A stretch of DNA of 64,000 bases from Desulfobacteraceae bacterium (GTDB taxonomy: Bacteria; Desulfobacterota; Desulfobacteria; Desulfobacterales; Desulfosarcinaceae): contig QZKV01000163.1 of the NCBI GenBank assembly GCA_003599575.1, positions 1 through 64,000 of the forward strand. Direction: 5' to 3'. This document shows positions 18,744 to 26,821 of this stretch, in pieces; within the stretch, counting starts at the first letter, position 1; each line of letters opens with the position of its first letter. A program made the position numbers and the translations under genes. The notes below the pieces were generated by a model. That model was not told the origin of the DNA. It was given only the letters and a program-made list of their open reading frames with translations, and did not search any database.

Positions 18744-19192
18744 GCCGTCACTGCCTCCAGATCCGATGTACAATGCGGGCAGCGCCGCGCCTTGATCGGG
18801 ATGGTCGAAGAACAAAGCGGGCACTCCTTGGTGTTCGGCGCGGCCGGCGCTTTTCTTTGAAGCTTGTTCATACCGCGCACCAGCATAAAAACGGCAAACG
18901 CCACAATCAGAAAACTGATGATCTTGTTGGAGAACAGACCATAGTTGATGGTGACGGCGCCGGCTGTTTGCGCTTCGGCCAAAGAAGTATACGGACCGGC
19001 CGTCGTACCTTGTTTCAATACCAGAAACAGATTGGAAAAATCCACATTGCCCAAAATCCACCCGATTGGCGGCATGATGATATCGGCCACCAGCGACTGC
19101 ACGATGGAGCCGAAAGCGGCGCCGATAATGATCCCCACCGCCATATCCACCACATTGCCCCGCATGGCGAACTCTTTGAATTCCCTAAACAT
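18740..19192 (-). CDS. mscL: large-conductance mechanosensitive channel
   Basis: A 150-residue MscL. The N-terminal amphipathic helix and TM1 read [18 protein letters not shown] and [10 protein letters not shown]. The periplasmic loop and TM2 ([16 protein letters not shown]) follow. The C-terminal tail carries two CxxC pairs (CPLC and CPHC), a zinc-ribbon-like end absent from E. coli MscL. AGGGGGG precedes the chosen ATG. It is translationally coupled to hgcA and lies 150 bp from the phage attL, so its promoter is in the short host stretch beside the element. Confidence 0.92.
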   Translation of the reverse strand: MFREFKEFAMRGNVVDMAVGIIIGAAFGSIVQSLVADIIMPPIGWILGNVDFSNLFLVLKQGTTAGPYTSLAEAQTAGAVTINYGLFSNKIISFLIVAFAVFMLVRGMNKLQRKAPAAPNTKECPLCSSTIPIKARRCPHCTSDLEAVTA

Positions 19193-19307
19193 GCTGCCCC
19201 CCTTTGGATGTGTGGTCAAGGCATCTTTGGGCCCGCCCCGCGAAAATCCGAGGTTGCTTCCGGCGGGCTGCAATGGTTTCACATTCATACCGCCGTGCTC
19301 AAAACAA

Positions 19308-19341
19308 AACAAGGGGTTCGGCTGGAAGCCGACCCCTTGTT
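19308..19341 (-). terminator. original terminator of tRNA-Phe, stranded at attL
   Basis: An inverted repeat (AACAAGGGG-TTCGGC with GCCGA-CCCCTTGTT, one bulge) is followed on the minus strand by TTGTTTTG. It lies 1 bp outside the left copy of the tRNA 3' end. Before integration it would have been directly downstream of the tRNA-Phe gene now at 61.3 kb. Confidence 0.75.
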
Positions 19342-19342
19342 G

Positions 19343-19388
19343 ATGGTGCCGAGGGACAGAATCGAACTGCCGACACGGGGATTTTCAG
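19343..19388. repeat. attL, 46-bp copy of tRNA-Phe 3' end
   Basis: Identical to 61250-61295. It covers the acceptor 3' strand, T-arm, variable loop and part of the anticodon stem of tRNA-Phe on the minus strand. Similarity stops exactly after TTTTCAG, which marks the crossover limit. Confidence 0.95.
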
Positions 19389-19450
19389 ACTTCGTGCCTG
19401 GCTTTTCACAAGTGCCTGATATGATCTATCTATCTTATTATACTTGAAAT

Positions 19451-19496
19451 AATCAATGGACAATTTTACCCCACCCCGCCCTATTTTCCATTGATT
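19451..19496 (-). promoter_or_regulatory. inverted repeat and outward -10 box near left end
   Basis: AATCAATGGA and TCCATTGATT form a 10-bp inverted repeat with a 26-base loop, downstream of the minus-strand nuclease gene. A TATAAT on the minus strand (19437-19442) with TTGTCC 15 bases upstream points out of the element toward mscL-hgcAB. The hairpin at 19308 stands between. The promoter call is weak. Confidence 0.35.
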
Positions 19497-19506
19497 CCCC
19501 GGTTTT

Positions 19507-19529
19507 CTTTAGCCAGTCTTTAGCCGGAA
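19507..19529. repeat. putative integrase arm-type site (left)
   Basis: CTTTAGC-NNNN-CTTTAGCCGGAA. The same 23-bp arrangement, differing at only four positions, lies 47 bp inside the right att site (61181-61203) in the same orientation. Direct repeats near both ends fit arm-binding sites of a tyrosine integrase. Confidence 0.55.
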
Positions 19530-19537
19530 TACGCGCC

Positions 19538-21004
19538 CTAAATGATATCTTGTGATATGAGAAATCTGAGATCGGTTATTTTTTCATCTGACGCAAGCCA
19601 GTTCTCTTGTTTTGACATATGAAAAAACGGCTGAACACGGCTGAGGAGCGGATTGTTCTGCAAGGCATTCCTTACCGAGTTGGGCGAGAGCTGGCCGAGA
19701 GCCGCTATCATCCAACTGGCGTTATCCGGATTCTGTTCGGCGGCCTGAATTAATTGATTAATCACATATTCGTTATCGATTAGCCTAAGCGCCTCGCATA
19801 CGGCGCCCCGCTGCCGATCGTTCCCGGTAACAAGCAAGTTGATAAGGCTACCGATCACATTATTAGGTGTATCCGTGTCGAAACCAGCAATGGCGTGAAG
19901 AACCACATCATCTTCATGATCATCTAAAAACTGGATCAAACTATCATAAGCTTTGGCACCGGCCTTCCCAATCCCCCATACAGCAGCCGGCCGGATCTCA
20001 TTGCCAAAGTATTCACGAGCAGTCGCTATACGTTGAAGTTCCATGAGGCTCTGACGGTCGGCTATTTCAGTCAGAATAAAAACACCCTCCATGGGAATAA
20101 AATCAATTCCAGGGTTGGCAATCTTACTAATGATGGTATCAAAACCCCTGGCTGAATTCATTCTGGCGAGGGAGGCACCCATTTCCAACGATACACGTTC
20201 ATCGGTTTCAATGTCCAATCCAGATTCAAGAGCAGATATACGATCGGTGATAGGAATGGCCTCATAAAACGGCAATGCTTTAGTTGCAGCGTATCTGTCT
20301 ATATCGATTGATGAACTCAATAGATCAAGTGGGCTCCAGGTATTTTGAAGCCTTGTCGCCGGCCTCACCGGTGCCGGAACAGTACCCGCTATAATAGATT
20401 CGAGCCCGGTAAATCTGTCACCCGTTGAAACATAGGCGATTTTTCCATTAAGGGAATACGTCTGTTTTCGTCCGCTATCGAATTCAGTGCAAATACGATT
20501 TCCATCGACACTAAGGACGACGCCGTCTTGCTTTGGAACTGTGCAAGGCCACGTCAGGTCACGTTCAGCACCTTCGGAAGCTGATTTAGGTGGACCAAGC
20601 TTTGCCGTTTCAAATGTGGCTTGAAGATCCCCGACTTTAAAATACATGGCGGTTTGAGCGGGACAAACCATGGACCCATTATTATGACAAGCAATGAAAG
20701 CTATTAGGTCATCCGACCGTAATCCTGCGTCCCAATATCGCACGGGATTTCTTTCCGCATGGCTCATCCTTATTTTAAGATCGGTTTTCGCCCTTACCTC
20801 TATCCTAACTCCAGTCCTCACACAAAGCAGATCAGGCAGGCGCAGGCGCTTCACTTTCGTTGACCAAATTTTATTCGAGGCGCAATAACGTTCCAATTCG
20901 ATCGGAATAAATCCTATGCCTCTAAGTTGCGCAATTGTCTGTTTAACTCCCATGGCTCCCATTGTAAGAAAGCGTAAGAAACTGGTATCAACTTTATATC
21001 CCAT
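19538..21004 (-). CDS. putative restriction endonuclease with HEAT-like repeats
   Basis: A 488-residue protein that I do not match to a named enzyme. The N-terminal ~100 residues look like a PD-(D/E)xK nuclease (Glu37, LPDLL with D58, then IEVRAK with E69 and K73). The C-terminal half (about 240-450) is built of alpha-helical HEAT-like repeats (AAVWGIGKAGAKAYDSLIQF, then similar units). It follows the XRE controller by 7 bp with AGGA before the ATG and is divergent from a DNA methylase. The context points to the restriction half of a type II-like system. The target site is unknown. Confidence 0.7.
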   Translation of the reverse strand: MGYKVDTSFLRFLTMGAMGVKQTIAQLRGIGFIPIELERYCASNKIWSTKVKRLRLPDLLCVRTGVRIEVRAKTDLKIRMSHAERNPVRYWDAGLRSDDLIAFIACHNNGSMVCPAQTAMYFKVGDLQATFETAKLGPPKSASEGAERDLTWPCTVPKQDGVVLSVDGNRICTEFDSGRKQTYSLNGKIAYVSTGDRFTGLESIIAGTVPAPVRPATRLQNTWSPLDLLSSSIDIDRYAATKALPFYEAIPITDRISALESGLDIETDERVSLEMGASLARMNSARGFDTIISKIANPGIDFIPMEGVFILTEIADRQSLMELQRIATAREYFGNEIRPAAVWGIGKAGAKAYDSLIQFLDDHEDDVVLHAIAGFDTDTPNNVIGSLINLLVTGNDRQRGAVCEALRLIDNEYVINQLIQAAEQNPDNASWMIAALGQLSPNSVRNALQNNPLLSRVQPFFHMSKQENWLASDEKITDLRFLISQDII

Positions 21005-21011
21005 GTGAGTC

Positions 21012-21242
21012 CTATTTCTTCTGAATCGGTTTCAGTAAATCGCGGGGATCACAGCCAAGGGCCTTTGCCAATGAAAAAATATTTTCTATCGAAACGTTTC
21101 TTTGAGCGCGCTCCACTGAACTGATATAAGTCCTATGGAGTCCGGCCCTGTCGGCAAGCTCCTCTTGTGACAGACCTGAGGATTGCCTTAATGTTTTGAC
21201 ATTATATGCCAGTATGTTTTTCGCTTCGGCCGTGGTAACCAT
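21012..21242 (-). CDS. XRE-family controller (C) protein
   Basis: A 76-residue helix-turn-helix protein (LRQSSGLSQEELADRAGLHRTYISSVERAQRNVSIENIF), the size and form of restriction-modification controller proteins. I start at MVTTAEAK, which has GGAA upstream. An in-frame GTG 30 bases earlier abuts a TATAAT and is probably upstream of the transcript. It is co-transcribed with the nuclease. It should bind the GACT/AGTC boxes between it and the methylase and set the timing of nuclease synthesis. Confidence 0.85.
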   Translation of the reverse strand: MVTTAEAKNILAYNVKTLRQSSGLSQEELADRAGLHRTYISSVERAQRNVSIENIFSLAKALGCDPRDLLKPIQKK

Positions 21243-21283
21243 CTTTTTCCATTGGCTAATCTTTTCCAGCACATTATATGGTT

Positions 21284-21312
21284 GACTTCTATAAGTCTAC
21301 AGACTATAAGTT
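21284..21312. promoter_or_regulatory. C-box operator pair between controller and methylase
   Basis: GACTTCTATAAGTC, a TACA spacer, then GACTATAAGT. This resembles the paired GACT...AGTC operators of C proteins. It sits in the 79-109 bp divergent gap and overlaps the -35 region of the minus-strand promoter, whose -10 TATAAT is at 21273-21278. Confidence 0.65.
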
Positions 21313-21351
21313 TCCCATCTGCAAACAAAGCAAGTCATAGAGAGTGTTCTA

Positions 21352-23106
21352 ATGAAAAAACCTATTCCTGATATTGTTCAAGTTCCAAGGACAGATCCTA
21401 TTTATAATTGTCATGGCTATCTTACAAAAGTTCCCGTGAATGCGATTTTACCTTTTATCGAATATTATTCTGAGCCGAATGATACCATTGCCGATATTTT
21501 TGCCGGTTCCGGAATGTCAGGAATCGCTGCCGCCATATCCGGACGCAATGCCTTACTGAGCGACATTTCTGTATTTGGCCAACACATAGCCCAGGGGTAT
21601 TTGTCAAAGGTTAATCCCAGCGATTTTATGAAAACCGCTAAACGGGTCGTTTCTGTTGTCCGGAAAAATGCAGGCGATTTCTACAAGACGATCAGGCTTG
21701 AAGACGGAAAACCGGTGGAGCTGATAAGAACCATCTGGTCTTTTGTTTATGTTTGTCCGGAATGCGGCCATAAACTGACTTTTTTCGATCATGTGAATAT
21801 TCCGGACAAGGAAAGAAAAGAAGTTTGTTCGGATTGCGGAAAAGATTTCAGCAGGCGTTCATGGGGGGTAAGAGGGGATGTCCCGGTCAGAGTTGTTGTT
21901 GATGGCGTATATGGTAAGCAAATTGAACAGGAAGTCCAAAGGGTCGATTACGATAATATTTCCAGGGCTGAAAAAGATCCCCGTTTGAAAAAGGTTCCCT
22001 CCCTGCCCATTGATCCGGACAGGGAAATGTATAGTCGCTCCGGACTTGGAAAGCGTCAGCTCAATGAAACCAAGTCGTTTTTTTCCGCACGGAATGCAAT
22101 CATTCTGAAAGAGTTATGGGAGGCAATTTCCGGAATAACCGATTCGGCTATTCGGAAAAAATTGCAATTCGCCTTCACAGCAATTCTGCCCCGTGCCTCA
22201 AGGCGATATCAATGGAGCAAGCAGCGTCCATTGAATGCCCAGAATCAGACTTATTATATTTCCCCGGTGTACTATGAATGGAACGTTTTCGAACTTTTTA
22301 TGCGAAAGGTAAAAGCTGCTATCCGTTCTGACGAAATAGTTTTTAGTGATGGTGACATTTTAGGAAAAACGGAATTTGGAAACGTCACCTATAACCTCGC
22401 TTCAGCGGATTCTTTGGACCATATAGCTTCAAATTCTATCGATTACGTGTTTACTGATCCTCCTTTCGGATCAAATATATTTTATAGCGATATGAGCCTA
22501 TTTCATGAGGCCTGGCTTGGTCAGATGACAAACCATGAAAAAGAGGCCGTCATACATACCTGTGGTTCAAAAAAAGAAAATGCGGCCGGTCGTTATGAGA
22601 ACTTGCTTAAAAAAGCTTTTAAAGAGACATACCGGATTTTAAAGCCAGGAAAGTACATGTCTGTTGTTTTCGGTAATAGCAAGGGTAGCGTTTGGAGTTT
22701 GGTTTTGCGTGCCCTTCGTGAAGCCGGCTTCGATTCTGTACCGGACAACATTGCAATCCTGGACAAGGGCCAAAGGTCCGTAAAAGGTTTAAGTTCCGGT
22801 TCTGAAAACGTAGTAACCGTGGACCTGATCTTAACGGTTCATAAGCCTAGTGATAGGGCGTCCGGCGAGACTAACGGTAAATGGAAACAAGCAGACCCGA
22901 AAAATTTGATTAGGGCCGCTATTTCGAATGCCGACAACGGTGACGCGAAGAACCCAAGTTATGTTTATGCTCAAATACTTAAGGAGGCAATAAACCAGCA
23001 CCTTTTGGTTGACAACCTCCACCTATCTGATGTGTTAATAGCTTTGAGAAATGCAGGTTTTGGAATTGATGCTAAAAAGGGACTCCTTATTCCTCCATCT
23101 AATTAG
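21352..23106 (+). CDS. DNA methyltransferase (adenine/N4-type) with zinc ribbon
   Basis: A 584-residue methylase. The SAM motif is FAGSG (residues 50-54) and the catalytic motif TDPPFGS (DPPF 369-372), the pattern of amino-methyltransferases. An inserted zinc ribbon (CPECGHKL then CSDCGKDF) lies near residue 140. It is divergent from the controller/nuclease pair and starts a four-gene plus-strand run with a ParA ATPase 15 bp downstream. It presumably protects against the HEAT-repeat nuclease. Confidence 0.87.
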   Translation: MKKPIPDIVQVPRTDPIYNCHGYLTKVPVNAILPFIEYYSEPNDTIADIFAGSGMSGIAAAISGRNALLSDISVFGQHIAQGYLSKVNPSDFMKTAKRVVSVVRKNAGDFYKTIRLEDGKPVELIRTIWSFVYVCPECGHKLTFFDHVNIPDKERKEVCSDCGKDFSRRSWGVRGDVPVRVVVDGVYGKQIEQEVQRVDYDNISRAEKDPRLKKVPSLPIDPDREMYSRSGLGKRQLNETKSFFSARNAIILKELWEAISGITDSAIRKKLQFAFTAILPRASRRYQWSKQRPLNAQNQTYYISPVYYEWNVFELFMRKVKAAIRSDEIVFSDGDILGKTEFGNVTYNLASADSLDHIASNSIDYVFTDPPFGSNIFYSDMSLFHEAWLGQMTNHEKEAVIHTCGSKKENAAGRYENLLKKAFKETYRILKPGKYMSVVFGNSKGSVWSLVLRALREAGFDSVPDNIAILDKGQRSVKGLSSGSENVVTVDLILTVHKPSDRASGETNGKWKQADPKNLIRAAISNADNGDAKNPSYVYAQILKEAINQHLLVDNLHLSDVLIALRNAGFGIDAKKGLLIPPSN

Positions 23107-23121
23107 ACTTGGGAGATTGTG

Positions 23122-23934
23122 ATGCCCACAACATTATCATTCGTCAACTTAAAAGGCGGTGTAGGAAAAACAGCTTTATCAGTGAATTTTGCAGCTTATT
23201 GCGGTAAAAAAGGATTAAAAACTCTGTTGATCGATACAGATCCACAAACAAATGCAACCTTTTCCTGCATTACTGCCGATGCCTGGAAAAAACATTCCGC
23301 TGATCATGGTACGATAGCTAATATAATGGGAATGAAACGGCATACATCGGCTGATGGATCAGAAGCTAAGGCCGAGGATGTTATTATCGAAGAGGTTTTT
23401 TACAATGTGGATCTGTTGCCATCACACTTGGACCTGTTCACCATAGATTTGGATTTGGCAAGCACAACTGCAAGGGAAAAAAAGCTTAAACGTGCCCTTA
23501 CGGATGTAATTGATGACTATGAAATGGTTGTGTGTGATTGTCCTCCCAACCTGACAATTCCGACCCAAAATGCTCTGGCAATGAGCACTCATTATGTCGT
23601 GCCAGTTTCCCCGGATTTTTTATCTGCGTTGGGGGTTGGTATTTTATTGAGCCGGGTGCAGGAATTTTGTGCGGATCTCGAGCACGATCTCACACACGTG
23701 GGATTAATACTTTCACGTGTCGGACGACCGGCAAAGCACAGGAGTGAGGTGACTGCCGATTTAAAAAAGAGGTTTAAGGCAAAAGTACTAAAAACAGCTA
23801 TACGGGAACGTGTTGTAGTAAGTCAAGCCGCATCAGAAAATCGGTCAGTATTCGATATGAAGGACAAAATCGCTATAAAAATGTTTGGTAATTGTTATAA
23901 CGAATTACTATCAAAAGTTGGAGTACAAATATGA
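23122..23934 (+). CDS. ParA/Soj-type ATPase
   Basis: A 270-residue deviant-Walker ATPase (KGGVGKT, residues 11-17; DTDPQTNATF; VVCDCPPNL). I start at ATG because GGGAG lies 6 bases upstream. A GTG just before it is also in frame. It overlaps the next gene by ATGA and follows the methylase closely. ParA proteins segregate plasmids or position cargo. A ParB-like gene lies 9 kb away. Alternatively it belongs functionally to the methylase-linked operon. The sequence does not decide. Confidence 0.9.
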   Translation: MPTTLSFVNLKGGVGKTALSVNFAAYCGKKGLKTLLIDTDPQTNATFSCITADAWKKHSADHGTIANIMGMKRHTSADGSEAKAEDVIIEEVFYNVDLLPSHLDLFTIDLDLASTTAREKKLKRALTDVIDDYEMVVCDCPPNLTIPTQNALAMSTHYVVPVSPDFLSALGVGILLSRVQEFCADLEHDLTHVGLILSRVGRPAKHRSEVTADLKKRFKAKVLKTAIRERVVVSQAASENRSVFDMKDKIAIKMFGNCYNELLSKVGVQI

Positions 23935-24317
23935 AAACACATGCTTTTGCTAAGGCTCTTAGACAATTAGCACATGTGCTGGAGTCAGGTCCGAATGTTG
24001 ATATTGCGAATTTACAATTCCAGGATCAAACTCAAAAAACAATTGATCCAAAGGAAGTAGCCTTAAGCCTTACTACTTTAATTAGCCTATCGAGAATAAG
24101 CAAACAGGAGTGGGTAGATTTAATAAATAATTATAAGTTCAGTATAAATCTTGGCCCCAGAGATTCAGCAAGGGATATTATAGGCAAACTATTGAGATAT
24201 CTAGATAAGCATCCGGAAGCAATAGATATGTTGAAAAAGAAAGCACATGAAGGTAATAAAGAGCCTACCGCGCTTTCAAGGGCCCTGGATGTATTATTGG
24301 ATGGCGTGAAGGAATGA
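23931..24317 (+). CDS. hypothetical protein coupled to ParA
   Basis: A 128-residue, mostly helical, unrecognised protein. It overlaps parA by 4 bp and the next gene by 4 bp, so the three are translated as a coupled unit. Position and size would fit a ParA partner (a centromere-binding or adaptor protein), but I see no ribbon-helix-helix or HTH signature. It has no ribosome site of its own. Confidence 0.75.
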   Translation: MKTHAFAKALRQLAHVLESGPNVDIANLQFQDQTQKTIDPKEVALSLTTLISLSRISKQEWVDLINNYKFSINLGPRDSARDIIGKLLRYLDKHPEAIDMLKKKAHEGNKEPTALSRALDVLLDGVKE

Positions 24318-25066
24318 AAACCTTAGAAAAAGAGCTGGAAAAAAGTTTTGATTTATTCAGCTCTGATTTGCACTCATCATTCTCGGTGTCTTTCAAAAGC
24401 CTTGAAGGGAATAAATCGATATATCTTGCAAGTTACAATAGGCTCTCCAGCTTAGAAGCATGGAGGGCCTATGTGCTGGAAGGAACAATATCTCCTGAAA
24501 GTTTGGATTTTTTTATTGAAGCACAAAACGATGCGCTGTTATCACATGCCTTCGCCAGGATAGGTTCTTGGCGAGCTGCCTTGAAGTCTTTACGGTCGGC
24601 GGTGGAAAACGTTTTATTCGGATTATTTTACAAGGACCACCCGGTCGAATATATGCTTTGGGAAAAAGGGAAAAGCCAACTCCCTATAAGTGAATATAGA
24701 AGTTATTTAGAACGCCATCCTCTTTATGATTCCATTCCTGATGAGCTTTCCGGCATTGCCTTGCTAAAAAAGGAGTATGCGACCTTATCAAAAGCCGTTC
24801 ATGGATCATCGACAAAATTCCGCATGACAACCGCTCCATACAAGTTTCCGTCTCTAATGGTTCCAGAGAAACCTAAATTAGGTCAATGGGCCACAAGAGA
24901 AAAAGAGACTTTACAGATGATTAATCAGCTTATGGTCTCAATGTTTTATGAAAAAATTCAAGGCGCCAAACTTAGGGATTTGAGAAAATCGATAAGCTTT
25001 TCTATTCCCAAGAAGTTGCATGCTAAGATTAGAAGCACATTTGGAATCAGTTTATTCACTCTATAA
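24314..25066 (+). CDS. hypothetical protein, third gene of ParA unit
   Basis: A 250-residue, helix-rich protein of unknown function. A segment reading YATLSKAVHGSS resembles the Arg/His-type end of HEPN-like helical domains, but the match is too short to assign. Coupled by ATGA to the gene before it. It closes the methylase-parA operon, followed by an A+T-rich promoter region. Confidence 0.7.
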   Translation: MKTLEKELEKSFDLFSSDLHSSFSVSFKSLEGNKSIYLASYNRLSSLEAWRAYVLEGTISPESLDFFIEAQNDALLSHAFARIGSWRAALKSLRSAVENVLFGLFYKDHPVEYMLWEKGKSQLPISEYRSYLERHPLYDSIPDELSGIALLKKEYATLSKAVHGSSTKFRMTTAPYKFPSLMVPEKPKLGQWATREKETLQMINQLMVSMFYEKIQGAKLRDLRKSISFSIPKKLHAKIRSTFGISLFTL

Positions 25067-25077
25067 AAGGCATGGCT

Positions 25078-25105
25078 TTGCAGTATTTTTAATATATGCT
25101 ATAAT
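25078..25105 (+). promoter_or_regulatory. promoter with extended -10
   Basis: TTGCAG, 16 bases, then TATAAT preceded by TGC. It reads toward the structured region at 25.2 kb and the zinc-ribbon gene beyond. Confidence 0.6.
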
Positions 25106-25213
25106 AATATTATAATACTCCCCCTCATAATTTTCCGCTTAACCAAGTTCACCCCTTTGCTTCGTTCCGCTTTTAAAAAATTTTAGCCGACCTTCGGCAA
25201 AATTATATAATAG

Positions 25214-25342
25214 TGTCGGATTTATGTCGCTTTTGGTGAAGACCACCAAAAACCGACAGCCCGCCTTTCCAGAACCTCGCAAATTGTACTAACGAGAACC
25301 ATGCAAAGCCGGGCTGTCGGCTACGCCAGACAAAATCCGACA
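25214..25342 (+). ncRNA. structured intergenic element (three-stem junction)
   Basis: A 10-bp closing stem (TGTCGGATTT with AAATCCGACA) encloses two further stems. One is 8 bp with a 5-base loop (TTTTGGTG/CACCAAAA). The other is 11 bp (CCGACAGCCCG/CGGGCTGTCGG) with a 46-base loop. It lies downstream of an extended -10 promoter, and no ORF crosses it. It could be an RNA, a replication origin or a protein-binding site. I do not recognise the family. Confidence 0.5.
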
Positions 25343-25373
25343 TAATAAAAATAATATTAATAAATTTAATCCT

Positions 25374-25646
25374 ATGCATGAAAAAATTGCCAAACTATCC
25401 GAGCTTTTTAAACAGCGTGACGCTATTGATAGCGAAATTATCGAGCTGATAGGAAGCTCGTCAACCGAAGCACCAAAAACTAAAACAACAAAAAGGAAAT
25501 ATAAAAAAAGGGAAATAACAGCTTCGTCTGAAGAGAGGGGTAAGAAATACAGGTGCGAGGAATGCAGTAAAATATTTTTCAGCACTGCTGATTACAAGGA
25601 TGTCCGGTGCAAATGCGGCGCCAAAAGAGTTATAAGCTTACCATAA
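25374..25646 (+). CDS. small zinc-ribbon protein
   Basis: A 90-residue protein: coiled-coil-like N-terminus, a Lys-rich linker and a C-terminal CxxC...CxC zinc ribbon (CEECSKIF then CKCGAK). No Shine-Dalgarno precedes the ATG. Function unknown. Confidence 0.65.
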   Translation: MHEKIAKLSELFKQRDAIDSEIIELIGSSSTEAPKTKTTKRKYKKREITASSEERGKKYRCEECSKIFFSTADYKDVRCKCGAKRVISLP

Positions 25647-25650
25647 ACAA

Positions 25651-25752
25651 ATGACCGTCCGAGAATACTATATAAAATTTGCCATAGTCTTAGGTGTTTT
25701 GGCATTCATAATGTTCAAGCATTCCCTGATAATCATAGACCAGAAAATGTAA
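25651..25752 (+). CDS. 33-residue membrane peptide
   Basis: The frame MTVREYYIKFAIVLGVLAF... has one clear transmembrane helix and a short charged tail. It starts 4 bases after the upstream stop, in the tight packing typical of this element. There is no ribosome site. Plausible but unproven. Confidence 0.45.
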   Translation: MTVREYYIKFAIVLGVLAFIMFKHSLIIIDQKM

Positions 25753-25790
25753 GGAATTTATGCTTATTGCGATAAATTACTATAACCAAA

Positions 25791-26528
25791 ATGACCCGAT
25801 CCAAACACACAATTATAGACATCCACCGCCTTGTTTCCGCTATTAGGGATTTTACGGCGTACACGCTCCAACCCTATACGAATGAATCTTCGAATAAGCT
25901 TGATTCTTCCTTAGCCTCTCCTTCCCGATATATTAGTAAATTATGCAAGGCCGGATTAATCAAACCTGCCAGGCTATCCAATTTCATCGGCGTGAATAAC
26001 AAGAAATACGCCTTTTACGGCACTAAGCAGATAGAGCTTGATTTCAATTCAGTTGCGCACCGGTCGATGCTCGCTGACCTGGCTATGGCGTTCAATTACC
26101 GCTTTGAGGATTGCCAATTAAGTTATGAGGAGAAAATCCCGGTTGACGGCACCGACATTAGAAGTGACCTGGTTGTCCGGACCGGGAAATATGTTTTTAT
26201 AGTTGAGCTGGAAAAATCCTTAACGCCATTGCAGATATTCGAAAACAAGATAAAGCGTTACGAGAAAATGAAGCGTAAAGGTGAATTCAAAAGCGCTATT
26301 GTTTTGTTTGCGTTCGCTCCCAGGATCTGGGATTTCAGTTGGCGGCCGCTTGAATATTGCCGGTTAGGCGCCGAAATCGCGAAATCGAAAGAAAGCGTGC
26401 AAGAGTTGATCAGGTTGTCTAAGGGCTGCAAGTATTACTACCGTTTTATGTCATTTCATGATTTTAATAAAATACACCAGTCCGTGTGGTTTAGGCCGGA
26501 TGGACAGAGGTGTAGGTTAATAAATTAA
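25791..26528 (+). CDS. replication-relaxation-like DNA-binding protein
   Basis: A 245-residue protein. A winged-helix-like N-terminus (SPSRYISKLCKAGLIKPARL) is followed by a restriction-fold-like core (GTDIRSDLVVRTGKYVFIVELEKS with a following Lys-rich helix). This arrangement resembles Replic_Relax proteins of mobile elements, which are often linked to replication or mobilisation. The family call is by eye and moderate. Confidence 0.55.
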   Translation: MTRSKHTIIDIHRLVSAIRDFTAYTLQPYTNESSNKLDSSLASPSRYISKLCKAGLIKPARLSNFIGVNNKKYAFYGTKQIELDFNSVAHRSMLADLAMAFNYRFEDCQLSYEEKIPVDGTDIRSDLVVRTGKYVFIVELEKSLTPLQIFENKIKRYEKMKRKGEFKSAIVLFAFAPRIWDFSWRPLEYCRLGAEIAKSKESVQELIRLSKGCKYYYRFMSFHDFNKIHQSVWFRPDGQRCRLIN

Positions 26529-26540
26529 TGTAAGAATAAA

Positions 26541-26756
26541 ATGAAGATTTTTGAAAAATTTCAAAAAATGTCAGACGAAGGTAAAGATATTCGTCTGGCA
26601 CCGCAAGCGAACATCCAGGGTGTTGATATTAATACCAGAGGCGGGATTGTGCATATTGCCGTAGATCTGCAAACCGCCCATGACCTCATGAATAATAAGG
26701 AATTTTACGGGGGATTGCTCCTTGCCGATAAGAAGCAATGCGATGAAATAGAATAA
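26541..26756 (+). CDS. small hypothetical protein
   Basis: A 71-residue acidic protein with no recognised domain. It is closely spaced after the preceding gene (12 bp). No ribosome site is visible. A CGGTTTG/CAAACCG inverted repeat lies between it and the next gene. Confidence 0.6.
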   Translation: MKIFEKFQKMSDEGKDIRLAPQANIQGVDINTRGGIVHIAVDLQTAHDLMNNKEFYGGLLLADKKQCDEIE

Positions 26757-26821
26757 TTTATTATTAAACCTCTTTCGGTTTGTCGTGGAATTTGATCAAC
26801 CGCAAACCGTAAGGAGGCTAT

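Noticed and set aside
18744-19061. Upstream extension of hgcA
   Set aside because: It is the out-of-frame shadow of mscL. HgcA begins at the ATGA overlap.
19343-19388. A second tRNA gene at attL
   Set aside because: Only the 3' 45 bases of tRNA-Phe are present. The D-arm and 5' acceptor are missing, so it is an att remnant.
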